Below, in pieces: positions 15,200-20,890 of a stretch of DNA of 20,890 nucleotides. Position numbers and translations under genes: made by a program. The DNA is from CAUUCF01 sp045580225 (GTDB lineage Bacteria > Pseudomonadota > Gammaproteobacteria > UBA9339). Location: contig JAZNNJ010000015.1 in NCBI GenBank assembly GCA_045580225.1, forward strand, positions 1-20,890. Reading direction: 5' to 3'. How positions within the stretch are numbered: the first letter of the stretch is position 1; every line of letters starts with the position of its first letter. A model generated the notes under the pieces. It saw nothing but the letters and a program-made list of their open reading frames with translations, was not told where the DNA came from and made no database searches.

Positions 15200-16114
15200 T
15201 CAATCTAAACGATGACCAACTATTTTAGGAATTCCTAAATGCTCTTCTAAAACTTTTTGCAACATATCCTCATCTAAAAAAACAGGAAATTCCTTAATTA
15301 CTTCATCCAATATTTTTTCCAATTCAAAGTTACTTAATTCTTTATTTTTCTTATTTTCTATATTTTCGTAATAATCAATTCCCTTATGCACCTCTAAATA
15401 TAAATTATTTCCTAACCATCCTGCTTTGATAGGATGATATACCACTTTAACTGGAGTACCCACTTTTATTTTGTTAAAAAGTAATTCTAAAGGATCACGT
15501 AGCATTCTTACACAACCAGAACTTACAAAAGCCCCTACTGTAGAAGGAACATTAGTACCATGTATCAAATAACTATTTATCCCCAAATAAATAGCATAAT
15601 CACCTAATGGATTATTCGGACCAGGCTCTACAACATTAGGTAAAACTTTACCTGTTTCTTTATAAACATAATCACGAATACTAGCTGGCACGTGCCAATT
15701 AGGGCGCGCTTTTTTATTAACTACTTTTGTTGAAAATAAAGGAGTACGCCAATGCTTTCTTCCTAAACCTACCGGGAAAGTATAAACTTTTCCAGAATCA
15801 AAGTAATACATCCTTAATTCAGGAACATTAATCACAACTCCTTCCCTAAAAACCGGCAAAATAAATTGTTTAGGAATTACGATTTCCTGACCAATTTTAA
15901 GCTTATAAAAATCGATATTAGGATTAGCCTCTAAAAGCTCATCATAACTTACACTATGCTTCTGACGAATACTGGTTAATGAATCACCCTTACTAACTAT
16001 GATAGTATAATTTTCCCCCACTATATCATTCCCTGGCAAAGGCAATTCATGTTCTCCAGCATATACAACTAAAACAAAACCACACCCTAATAACAATTTA
16101 AAAAACCATTTCAT
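15200..16114 (-). CDS. LysM-YkuD L,D-transpeptidase
   Basis: A periplasmic enzyme that makes 3-3 cross-links in peptidoglycan or attaches proteins to it. A signal peptide covers residues 1-20 (cleavage near VYA-GEHELP). A LysM domain follows at about 36-81 (YTIIVSKGDSLTSIRQKHSVSYDELLEANP). The YkuD catalytic domain at about 92-227 has His185 (LIHGTN) and the nucleophile Cys201 (SSGCVRM). A C-terminal acidic extension of about 75 residues has no recognised domain. The 304-aa length and the layout fit ErfK/YbiS-like proteins, and the sequence resembles those I recall from Legionella/Coxiella relatives. It lies eight bases after the BI-1 gene. Together with the amidase across the promoter region it shows that a peptidoglycan wall is maintained. 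Confidence 0.92.
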   Translation of the reverse strand: MKWFFKLLLGCGFVLVVYAGEHELPLPGNDIVGENYTIIVSKGDSLTSIRQKHSVSYDELLEANPNIDFYKLKIGQEIVIPKQFILPVFREGVVINVPELRMYYFDSGKVYTFPVGLGRKHWRTPLFSTKVVNKKARPNWHVPASIRDYVYKETGKVLPNVVEPGPNNPLGDYAIYLGINSYLIHGTNVPSTVGAFVSSGCVRMLRDPLELLFNKIKVGTPVKVVYHPIKAGWLGNNLYLEVHKGIDYYENIENKKNKELSNFELEKILDEVIKEFPVFLDEDMLQKVLEEHLGIPKIVGHRLD

Positions 16115-16122
16115 GGCATACC

Positions 16123-16812
16123 TTATTTTTCCCGTCCCGCAAAAATCGATAAAATGCGCAATAGGTGTAAAAATAAATTTAAAATATCCACATACAAATT
16201 AACCGCTAATAGCACAGGATCACGCACTCCACCACGAATTGCTAAGCTCGTATCTGCTAAAATTAAACCGGACGTAATTATCACCATTGCCGCAGACACC
16301 ATACTTTCCATAAAGCTTAAATTAAAAAGCAAACTCAATATCGAAACTATCATGACAGTAAATAACCCAATACCTAAAATTCCGTACAAAAAAGTGAAAT
16401 TTTTCTTGCTAATCCACACATAAGCCGACAGACTAATAAAAATTCCTGCCGTACCTAACAACGATCCCATTACTAACCCAAAACCATTAGCAAAATTAGA
16501 CAAGTAATAAGTAATTATCGGAGCAACATAATTTCCCATCAAACCTGTAAAAACAAAAGTAAAAACCAAACCCATCTTAGAATTACTGTTGGCTTGTGCT
16601 AACCATAAACTTCCAAACATCAAAACGATTCCCAAAAACCCCTTAGAAATAAAAGGTAAGAAACCATACATCGTTAAAAAAGCAGTTAAAGCACTGAACA
16701 ATATAGTTAAACCTAAAAGAAAATAACCCTGACGAATTACTTGATTTACTGAAATATTACCCACTACCTCTTCTTTTTTTACTACAACTGCATCTGCTTC
16801 ATAAATTTTCAT
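16123..16812 (-). CDS. Bax inhibitor-1/YccA family membrane protein
   Basis: An inner-membrane protein with about seven hydrophobic helices, including YFLLGLTILFSALTAFLTMY, the conserved GLMGNYVAPIITYY, FLYGILGIGLFTVMIVSILS and a C-terminal VNLYVDILNLFLHLLRIL. These are hallmarks of the BI-1/TMBIM family; bacterial members include YccA, which binds FtsH, and pH-gated calcium-leak proteins. The exact role here is unknown. The 229-aa length is normal. A GAGGTG ribosome site precedes the ATG. It is the first gene of the minus-strand train, about 30 bases after the predicted start of the promoter at 16850-16878. Confidence 0.9.
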   Translation of the reverse strand: MKIYEADAVVVKKEEVVGNISVNQVIRQGYFLLGLTILFSALTAFLTMYGFLPFISKGFLGIVLMFGSLWLAQANSNSKMGLVFTFVFTGLMGNYVAPIITYYLSNFANGFGLVMGSLLGTAGIFISLSAYVWISKKNFTFLYGILGIGLFTVMIVSILSLLFNLSFMESMVSAAMVIITSGLILADTSLAIRGGVRDPVLLAVNLYVDILNLFLHLLRILSIFAGREK

Positions 16813-16849
16813 AAATTCACCTCATAATAGAGCCCTATCACAAATTATC

Positions 16850-16878
16850 ATTTTAACTAAAGAGCACCTATAACACAA
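16850..16878 (-). promoter_or_regulatory. Promoter for the BI-1/L,D-transpeptidase/ffh/lptB train
   Basis: On the minus strand TTGTGT (16878-16873) is followed after 17 bases by TAAAAT (16855-16850). The expected start near 16843 leaves a short leader before the GAGGTG ribosome site and ATG at 16812. No other good promoter is visible until the middle of the train, so it may drive several of the genes that follow. Confidence 0.6.
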
Positions 16879-16923
16879 GTATTTTCCATTAATAATACCA
16901 CCTGTTTTAACCTAAGATTATCG

Positions 16924-16951
16924 TTTACATTTTAAATTTTGCATGTATTAT
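16924..16951 (+). promoter_or_regulatory. Promoter for the amidase gene, divergent from the BI-1 promoter
   Basis: TTTACA (16924-16929), 16 bases, then TATTAT (16946-16951). The start would be near 16958, before the ATG at 16984. This placement argues against a TTG start at 16939, which would lie upstream of the transcript. Confidence 0.6.
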
Positions 16952-16983
16952 TGTTTTGTTTCAATCGTTATAAACTTAAACCT

Positions 16984-18126
16984 ATGTTCTCGAAATTTAT
17001 TAAAAATGCAACTTTGATAAGTTTATGGTTTTTAATTATTAATATCACCAATGCAGAGCTTATAAATTACCGCATATCATCTAACCAAAGCACTAACAGA
17101 ATTGTCTTCGAAACCAACCAAAAACCTGAAATACAACATTTATCACCACAACACTGGCAAATAATATTTCAGGAAGAAATCACTATAAAAAATCTACCAA
17201 AAATTAATTATTCCAATTCTTTATTAGAGAATCTAACTATTAATCAAGTAACTTGCGATTTAAAATTTCGCGAAGCAGTAGAATTTCACTATTTTTATTT
17301 ACAGAAACCTAATCGCTTGGTAATTGACATTAAAAAAATTGATAACTTAGGTAAATTAATGACTGAAGAGCATAAAAACAATGAAGATAAAATTTTACCT
17401 TCCAGTCACCAAATTACCATTTTAGAATTACCTTCTAATCAAAAATCCAATGTGTTTACGGTTGTATTAGATCCAGGACACGGCGGAAAAGATTCTGGTG
17501 CAGTGAGCGCTAAAGGCACTTTAGAAAAAAATTTAAACTTATCTATTGCAAAAAAAATAGCTTATTACCTAAAAAAAGATAAAATTAAAGTTTTTTTAAC
17601 TAGAGACGAAGATTACTTTATCGGTCTACGACAACGTTTACAAATAGCCAGAAAATATAAAGCGGACCTTTTTATATCAATACATACAGATGCTTATTGG
17701 GATTCTCAAGCACAAGGAGCTTCTATCTTTGCCTTGTCCCCTAAAGGAGCAACTAGCGAATCTGCAAGATGGCTTGCTAAAAAAGAAAACGAATCAGAAT
17801 TAGGTCAAGAATTAGGAAATAAAGATCTAACAGTAAAAACTGTATTACTAGATCTTGCCCAAACAGCTACCATCAAAAATAGTTTAACAGCTGGATACCA
17901 CCTCTTAAAACGTTTGCAAAAAATAACTAAAATGCATAGCACAAATGTAGAACAAGCCGCTTTTTTAGTCTTAAAAGCTCCAGAAATCCCATCATTACTA
18001 ATAGAAACAGGTTTTATTTCCAATAAACAAGAAGAAAAAAAACTAATTAACAATAACTATCAAAATCAATTGGCTTTTCAAATTGCCCAAGGAATCATGG
18101 ATTATATAAAAGGATTAAAAAATTAA
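16984..18126 (+). CDS. amiC: N-acetylmuramoyl-L-alanine amidase, AmiB/AmiC type
   Basis: A zinc hydrolase that cuts the bond between MurNAc and the stem peptide and splits septal peptidoglycan in cell separation. From ATG 16984 the product is 380 aa. It has a signal peptide (1-24, ending ITNA), an AMIN targeting domain at about 25-117 ending RLVIDIKK, a short linker, and an Amidase_3 domain from about 158. Zinc ligands are His166 (DPGHGGKDSGA), Glu181 and His234 (SIHTDA); the catalytic Glu341 lies in LLIETGFISN. There is no C-terminal LysM domain, so it is more AmiC-like than AmiB-like; the symbol is tentative. The frame runs back to TTG 16939, but signal peptide and promoter position favour the ATG. 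It would normally need an EnvC/NlpD-type activator, not seen here. Confidence 0.88.
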   Translation: MFSKFIKNATLISLWFLIINITNAELINYRISSNQSTNRIVFETNQKPEIQHLSPQHWQIIFQEEITIKNLPKINYSNSLLENLTINQVTCDLKFREAVEFHYFYLQKPNRLVIDIKKIDNLGKLMTEEHKNNEDKILPSSHQITILELPSNQKSNVFTVVLDPGHGGKDSGAVSAKGTLEKNLNLSIAKKIAYYLKKDKIKVFLTRDEDYFIGLRQRLQIARKYKADLFISIHTDAYWDSQAQGASIFALSPKGATSESARWLAKKENESELGQELGNKDLTVKTVLLDLAQTATIKNSLTAGYHLLKRLQKITKMHSTNVEQAAFLVLKAPEIPSLLIETGFISNKQEEKKLINNNYQNQLAFQIAQGIMDYIKGLKN

Positions 18127-18137
18127 CTTAAAGAAAC

Positions 18138-18165
18138 TTGTCAATTAAATTTTATTTAGTATATT
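18138..18165 (+). promoter_or_regulatory. Promoter for rbfA-truB
   Basis: TTGTCA (18138-18143), 16 bases, then TATATT (18160-18165). The expected start near 18172 is about 20 bases before the rbfA ATG and just before its AAGGG ribosome site. It lies in the 65-base gap after the amidase gene. Confidence 0.6.
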
Positions 18166-18191
18166 AACCCTATGAAATAAAAGGGTATTAA

Positions 18192-18527
18192 ATGGTTACT
18201 TCAATAAAGCGAGAAAAAATAGCTTCAGCAATTAAAAAAACTTTAGGAGAAATTTTCATCAGAGAACAATTAGCAAACATAACAATAACTGACGTTAAAG
18301 TATCCAGTCGTCTAGAAACAGCAAGAATTTACTACAGTATTTTTAATTCGCAGGCTATAACGGATCGATCTATTATTCAGAAATATTTAAGCCAGAAACA
18401 ACCGTATTTTAGACATTTAATTGCAGAACAATTAAATTTACGGTTAACTCCTTTGTTAATTTTCCAATACGATGAAACAGAGGAACGTGCCAGCAGAATA
18501 CACAGTCTAATTAGTGAAATTATATAA
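18192..18527 (+). CDS. rbfA: Ribosome-binding factor A
   Basis: Binds the 30S subunit late in its assembly and helps mature the 5' end of 16S rRNA; needed for growth in the cold. The 111-aa product has the KH-like fold markers: IKREKIASAIKKTLGEIF near the start, ITDVKVSSRLETARIYYSIF in the middle, and FRHLIAEQLNLRLTPLLIFQYDETEERASRI at the end. An AAGGG ribosome site precedes the ATG. truB follows after two bases, the standard pairing. infB and nusA, which usually precede rbfA, are absent; the amidase gene lies upstream instead. Confidence 0.95.
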   Translation: MVTSIKREKIASAIKKTLGEIFIREQLANITITDVKVSSRLETARIYYSIFNSQAITDRSIIQKYLSQKQPYFRHLIAEQLNLRLTPLLIFQYDETEERASRIHSLISEII

Positions 18528-18529
18528 AA

Positions 18530-19381
18530 ATGGACGGTGTTATTGTTTTAGATAAACCATATGGCTGGAGTTCTAATTACGCGGTACAAAAAGTAAAGGG
18601 ACTCGTTAATACAAAAGTTGGACACTCTGGTAGTTTAGACCCAGCAGCTACTGGCATGTTACTCTTATTTTTAGGCAAAACAACTAAATTCGTCCAGTAT
18701 TTGTTAAATGCAGATAAAAGTTACGTAGTAACTGGTAAACTTGGTTTTACAACCGATAGTGGTGACCGCGAAACTGAAGAAATCGCATTCGGTAATTGGG
18801 AAAATATATCACCATCAAAAATTCAACAAACTATTAAAATTTTTACTGGTAAACAGCTGCAAACTCCACCTATGTATTCAGCTTTAAAACAAAATGGCAT
18901 TCCTCTTTATCAATTAGCCAGAAAAGGTAAAATTATAGAACGTATAGCTCGCGAAATTATAATCTATCAGATTGAACTGTTAAAATTCAACCCCCCCTTT
19001 TTTCAATTGTTTGTTCGTTGTAGCAAAGGAACTTACATTAGAACCCTTGTTGAAGATATAGGCAAGGCATTAAATTGTGGTGCTTACGTTTATGATCTAA
19101 GAAGAACATCTATTGCTACGCTTAATGAAACAGAAATGTTAACTTTTGAAGAACTAGAAAATTCAAACATTAACCACAAAATTTTGCCATTAGATAAAGT
19201 GCTCCAAGATAAAGAACCTATATTCTTAACCAACCAAGAACGACTAGCTCTATTAGAAAACAAAGTAATTTTCCACCAAGCAACGGATGGATGTAAAAGA
19301 TTATACTACTTAAATAAATTCATTGGCCTAGGTGAGCTACAATCTAACAAATTAAAATTCTTGAAATATTTCCATCAATAA
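18530..19381 (+). CDS. truB: tRNA pseudouridine(55) synthase TruB
   Basis: Converts U55 of the tRNA T-loop to pseudouridine and also acts as a tRNA-folding chaperone. The family start GVIVLDKPYGWSSNYAVQKVK is intact. The catalytic Asp37 sits in VGHSGSLDPAATGMLL, where most family members read GHTGTLDPLATG. Further motifs are KSYVVTGKLGFTTDSGD, TPPMYSALKQNGIPLYQLARKG and CSKGTYIRTLVEDIG. At 283 aa it is slightly short, with a reduced C-terminal PUA-like region. It starts two bases after rbfA. rpsO, often the next gene, is not present; convergent accessory genes follow. Confidence 0.95.
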   Translation: MDGVIVLDKPYGWSSNYAVQKVKGLVNTKVGHSGSLDPAATGMLLLFLGKTTKFVQYLLNADKSYVVTGKLGFTTDSGDRETEEIAFGNWENISPSKIQQTIKIFTGKQLQTPPMYSALKQNGIPLYQLARKGKIIERIAREIIIYQIELLKFNPPFFQLFVRCSKGTYIRTLVEDIGKALNCGAYVYDLRRTSIATLNETEMLTFEELENSNINHKILPLDKVLQDKEPIFLTNQERLALLENKVIFHQATDGCKRLYYLNKFIGLGELQSNKLKFLKYFHQ

Positions 19382-19535
19382 AAACTTAGTTACACAACAC
19401 TATTTTAAATTTAAAACGAAACAATTATCTCCGCAAATTAATTTTATATTTCATAAGACGAAAAATCTGTAAAATTTCGCCGAATAAAACAATTAGCTAT
19501 ACTGCTTACCTAACACCAAAACTATCTATAAAAAC

Positions 19536-19590
19536 ACACCAAGAATCATAAAATGAATTCATCATTTAAATAAATCCATTTTAGATTCTT
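19536..19590 (-). terminator. Imperfect hairpin after the double-glycine peptide genes, possible terminator
   Basis: On the minus strand AAGAATC-TAAAATGGAT (19590-19574) pairs with the segment at 19557-19541, with one bulge each side and a 16-base loop. It is followed by GGTGTGTTTTT. This lies about 15 bases past the stop of the 125-aa peptide gene and fits a terminator for that unit. On the plus strand no T-run follows, so it would serve truB poorly. Confidence 0.45.
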
Positions 19591-19603
19591 GATCATAATA
19601 AAC

Positions 19604-19981
19604 TTATAAATCTTGCGCTTCCCCTAACGCCATATCGCCAAAATCCGGTAACCAATTAGCATCTTCACACCTTAAATAAGATATTTCAATAACATCAAGC
19701 ATTGTACTACTTAAAAAATAACATGCAGCACTCAACGTAAACAACTTACCAAATTTTATTACGTTATCTCTAACATTGATATTATTGCCAATATTAACAT
19801 TTACCGCATTCCCTAAATTACCCTGATTACGCATTAACCCATACACCATCCCTGCTCCGCAGGTTAACACAAGACCAACTCTTAGTCCATCAAAAACATT
19901 TTTAATCAAACGCCCACATCTGTAATTACCATTACCACCAACTACGTATTTTAGGTCACTACTCGTCATCCTATACAACAT
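19604..19981 (-). CDS. Double-glycine leader peptide, larger partner (putative bacteriocin-like secreted peptide)
   Basis: From the ATG at 19981 the product is 125 aa. The first 16 residues, MLYRMTSSDLKYVVGG, fit the class II double-glycine leader pattern: Met at -12, Asp at -8, Leu at -7, Val at -4, Gly-Gly at -2/-1. Such leaders are normally cut by a C39 peptidase that is part of an ABC exporter. The predicted core of 109 residues has a Gly-rich hydrophobic segment (GLRVGLVLTCGAGMVYGLM, 32-50), an Asn/Gly-rich middle (GNAVNVNIGNNINV), a second hydrophobic segment (FGKLFTLSAACYFLSSTMLD, 78-96) and an acidic tail. Cysteines are at 22, 41, 87 and 105. An AAGGTGG ribosome site eight bases upstream fixes the start; the frame is open to 20035 but that part overlaps the upstream gene. 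Its ATG lies 16 bases after the stop of the 54-aa gene. No family is recognised; antimicrobial function is inference. Confidence 0.72.
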   Translation of the reverse strand: MLYRMTSSDLKYVVGGNGNYRCGRLIKNVFDGLRVGLVLTCGAGMVYGLMRNQGNLGNAVNVNIGNNINVRDNVIKFGKLFTLSAACYFLSSTMLDVIEISYLRCEDANWLPDFGDMALGEAQDL

Positions 19982-19997
19982 ATCCACTACCACCTTT

Positions 19998-20162
19998 TTA
20001 TAATACCAATAAAGCAAATGATACAGTAATACCAACTACTGTTCCTATACTAGCTATACCTGACGAAATTGCGAATATAATATCAGAAACATGAAGATCT
20101 GAACATTTACAAACGCATCCACCGTAAACAACATCCATTTCAACACATTTAATTTCACTCAT
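19998..20162 (-). CDS. Short double-glycine leader peptide, 54 aa (putative bacteriocin-like secreted peptide)
   Basis: The leader MSEIKCVEMDVVYGG fits the double-glycine consensus closely: Ile at -12, Glu at -8, Met at -7, Val at -4, Gly-Gly at -2/-1. The predicted mature peptide of 39 residues starts CVCKCSDLHVSDI, with three cysteines in five residues. It continues as an uncharged hydrophobic helix-like stretch rich in Gly, Ala, Ile and Val, containing a GTVVG (GxxxG) motif of the kind that mediates helix pairing in two-peptide bacteriocins. The start at 20162 is set by a GGAGG site seven bases upstream; the ATG at 20168 is too close to it. It is first in a two-gene unit. Other possible roles are a signalling peptide, or a toxin acting inside the host. 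No database family is recognised. Confidence 0.7.
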   Translation of the reverse strand: MSEIKCVEMDVVYGGCVCKCSDLHVSDIIFAISSGIASIGTVVGITVSFALLVL

Positions 20163-20199
20163 AATCATACCTCCATTGTATTAATTAACTAGCTATATA

Positions 20200-20228
20200 A
20201 ATTTATAATTTATATTTAATTAAGTCAA
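20200..20228 (-). promoter_or_regulatory. Promoter for the double-glycine peptide genes
   Basis: On the minus strand TTGACT (20228-20223), 17 bases, then TAAATT (20205-20200). The surroundings are almost pure A/T, so the exact -10 box is uncertain (nearby TATAAA is an alternative). The start would lie about 30 bases before the GGAGG ribosome site at 20174-20170. Confidence 0.55.
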
Positions 20229-20231
20229 GTA

Positions 20232-20249
20232 TTTGATATAGATATCAAA
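20232..20249. promoter_or_regulatory. 8+8 bp inverted repeat just upstream of the -35 box, possible regulator site
   Basis: TTTGATAT (20232-20239) and ATATCAAA (20242-20249) are exact reverse complements two bases apart. The site ends four bases from the -35 box of the peptide promoter, a common place for a dimeric activator or repressor. The region is AT-rich, so chance cannot be excluded. Confidence 0.45.
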
Positions 20250-20306
20250 ACAACAATAAATCACCGTACTTCTTCCTAAGTGATTTTTACTAGGTATTTT
20301 TTTGAT

Positions 20307-20342
20307 AAAAAAACCAACGGTAATTTTTTTTTAATTACCGTT
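20307..20342 (-). terminator. Rho-independent terminator of the gene ending at 20380
   Basis: On the minus strand AACGGTAATT (20342-20333) pairs perfectly over ten bases with AATTACCGTT (20325-20316) around a loop of seven A. GG and a run of seven T follow (20313-20307). It lies about 38 bases after the stop of the upstream gene and separates it from the double-glycine peptide promoter. Confidence 0.8.
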
Positions 20343-20379
20343 AGCTAATTACTTCTTTTCTGATTTGTATAAAATATCT

Positions 20380-20889
20380 TTAGTATGGACCGTACTCTCT
20401 ACTCCATAATTTATCCCACTCTTCCTTAAAAGTTGGTATCCATACATCCTTTAACTTACTTTTTCCTTTGGCCTTTAAAGTCCTCTCTTTTAATTCTGGA
20501 GTAATGTATATGTATATGTTACGTCTTTTTTCACAGGCTATTTGATGACCTTCCATAAATTCATTACTTGCTTTGGGTACTAACCTATCCATTTCTTTTT
20601 TTGAAAATACTGAAGCTTTTTCATCTATTCCTTCTACTATATTCATCACATAAACCAAATGAAAATCTTTTACTATCCCATTTAAGGTTCTACACTCTGT
20701 AGAAATTACTTTAATGTCTTTATCTATTAAATCTGACCAACAATTTAACAACCAATCATGTATGAAAAAGCCTCGGTTAACAAACATACCTTCCCCTTCC
20801 CTAAAACAATCATAAGTTCTTAACCTTTTTTCTTCAAAATCACTTTTTAATTTCCAATAAAATCTAAAATTATAATCTTCCCACTGAAA
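20380..20889 (-). CDS. Unrecognised protein, N-terminus cut by the window edge
   Basis: The frame is open through the window end; at least 169 residues are visible and the true start lies outside. An internal ATG at 20787 would give 135 aa, but coding-like sequence continues upstream (QWEDYNFRFYWKLKSDFEEK). The product is soluble-looking, charged and rich in Trp, Tyr and Phe, with no signal peptide or membrane segment in the visible part. Notable stretches are GFFIHDWLLNCWSDLIDKDI and the C-terminal WIPTFKEEWDKLWSREYGPY. I cannot assign a family. It reads in the same direction as the double-glycine peptides but has its own terminator between, so it is a neighbour rather than clearly part of that unit. 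An immunity or accessory role is possible but has no direct support. Confidence 0.65.
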   Translation of the reverse strand, partial: FQWEDYNFRFYWKLKSDFEEKRLRTYDCFREGEGMFVNRGFFIHDWLLNCWSDLIDKDIKVISTECRTLNGIVKDFHLVYVMNIVEGIDEKASVFSKKEMDRLVPKASNEFMEGHQIACEKRRNIYIYITPELKERTLKAKGKSKLKDVWIPTFKEEWDKLWSREYGPY

Positions 20890-20890
20890 A

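Noticed and set aside
15189..15203. TTG start for ffh
   Set aside because: It overlaps the stop of the preceding gene; the ATG at 15188 gives the family N-terminus.
16939..16983. Upstream TTG start for the amidase
   Set aside because: It precedes the predicted -10 box and would add 15 residues ahead of a good signal peptide.
19604..19981. Pediocin-like (class IIa) bacteriocin, because GGNGNYRC recalls the YGNGVxC motif
   Set aside because: The residue order differs, the core is about 109 residues instead of about 40, and the rest of the pediocin box is absent.
1..20890. CRISPR array, insertion sequence or integrase
   Set aside because: No regularly spaced direct repeats, no transposase or integrase motifs and no terminal inverted repeats around a coding unit were seen.

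Overview
The window is a strongly AT-rich stretch of bacterial chromosome. The housekeeping genes are gammaproteobacterial in type and order: rpmF-plsX-fabD-fabG, lptB next to hpf, a BamD lipoprotein, rbfA-truB, a YccA-type Bax-inhibitor protein, and a LysM/YkuD L,D-transpeptidase resembling those I recall from Legionella/Coxiella relatives. The base composition, lost operon members (fabH and acpP next to plsX-fabD-fabG, rpoN between lptB and hpf), tRNA genes without an encoded CCA and a decayed transporter gene suggest a reduced, host-associated or intracellular gammaproteobacterium. This placement is inference; no rRNA is present.

Layout. (1) 1-6203 is an accessory region. Two paralogous family-2 glycosyltransferases on the plus strand (122-1114, 4076-5089) enclose two paralogous AAA/DUF4143 ATPases on the minus strand (1238-2461, 2686-3900). 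Then come about 415 bases with no recognisable gene and a broken MsbA-type ABC transporter (5505-6201). (2) 6318-16812 is one long minus-strand gene train. In transcription order it runs: BI-1 protein, L,D-transpeptidase, ffh, lptB, hpf, small lipoprotein, tRNA-Leu(CAG), a doubtful small ORF, tdk, outer-membrane barrel, nrdR, nusB, bamD, then after a new promoter rpmF, plsX, fabD, fabG and tRNA-Ser(CGA). Most gaps are 0-20 bases. The train serves the envelope (LPS export, outer-membrane assembly, peptidoglycan cross-linking, fatty acids and phospholipid), protein targeting, and dTTP/dNTP control. (3) 16984-19381 on the plus strand holds an AmiC-type amidase and rbfA-truB, reading away from a divergent promoter region at 16813-16983. 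(4) 19541-20889 is a second accessory region on the minus strand.

The most interesting content is in region 4: two adjacent small genes (19998-20162, 54 aa; 19604-19981, 125 aa). Both products begin with a short leader that fits the class II bacteriocin double-glycine pattern and continue into Gly/Ala/Val-rich hydrophobic cores. They have good ribosome sites, a TTGACT -35 box and an 8+8 bp inverted repeat just upstream of it. The first peptide is short and easily missed. Upstream lies an unrecognised gene, cut by the window edge, with its own terminator. No C39-peptidase exporter is in the window; the only ABC transporter trace nearby in type is the broken MsbA-like gene 14 kb away.

Several starts were moved inside longer open frames, on ribosome sites, promoters, lipobox or signal-peptide position: the first ATPase (2461), ffh (15188), the small lipoprotein (12768), the amidase (16984) and the second peptide (19981).
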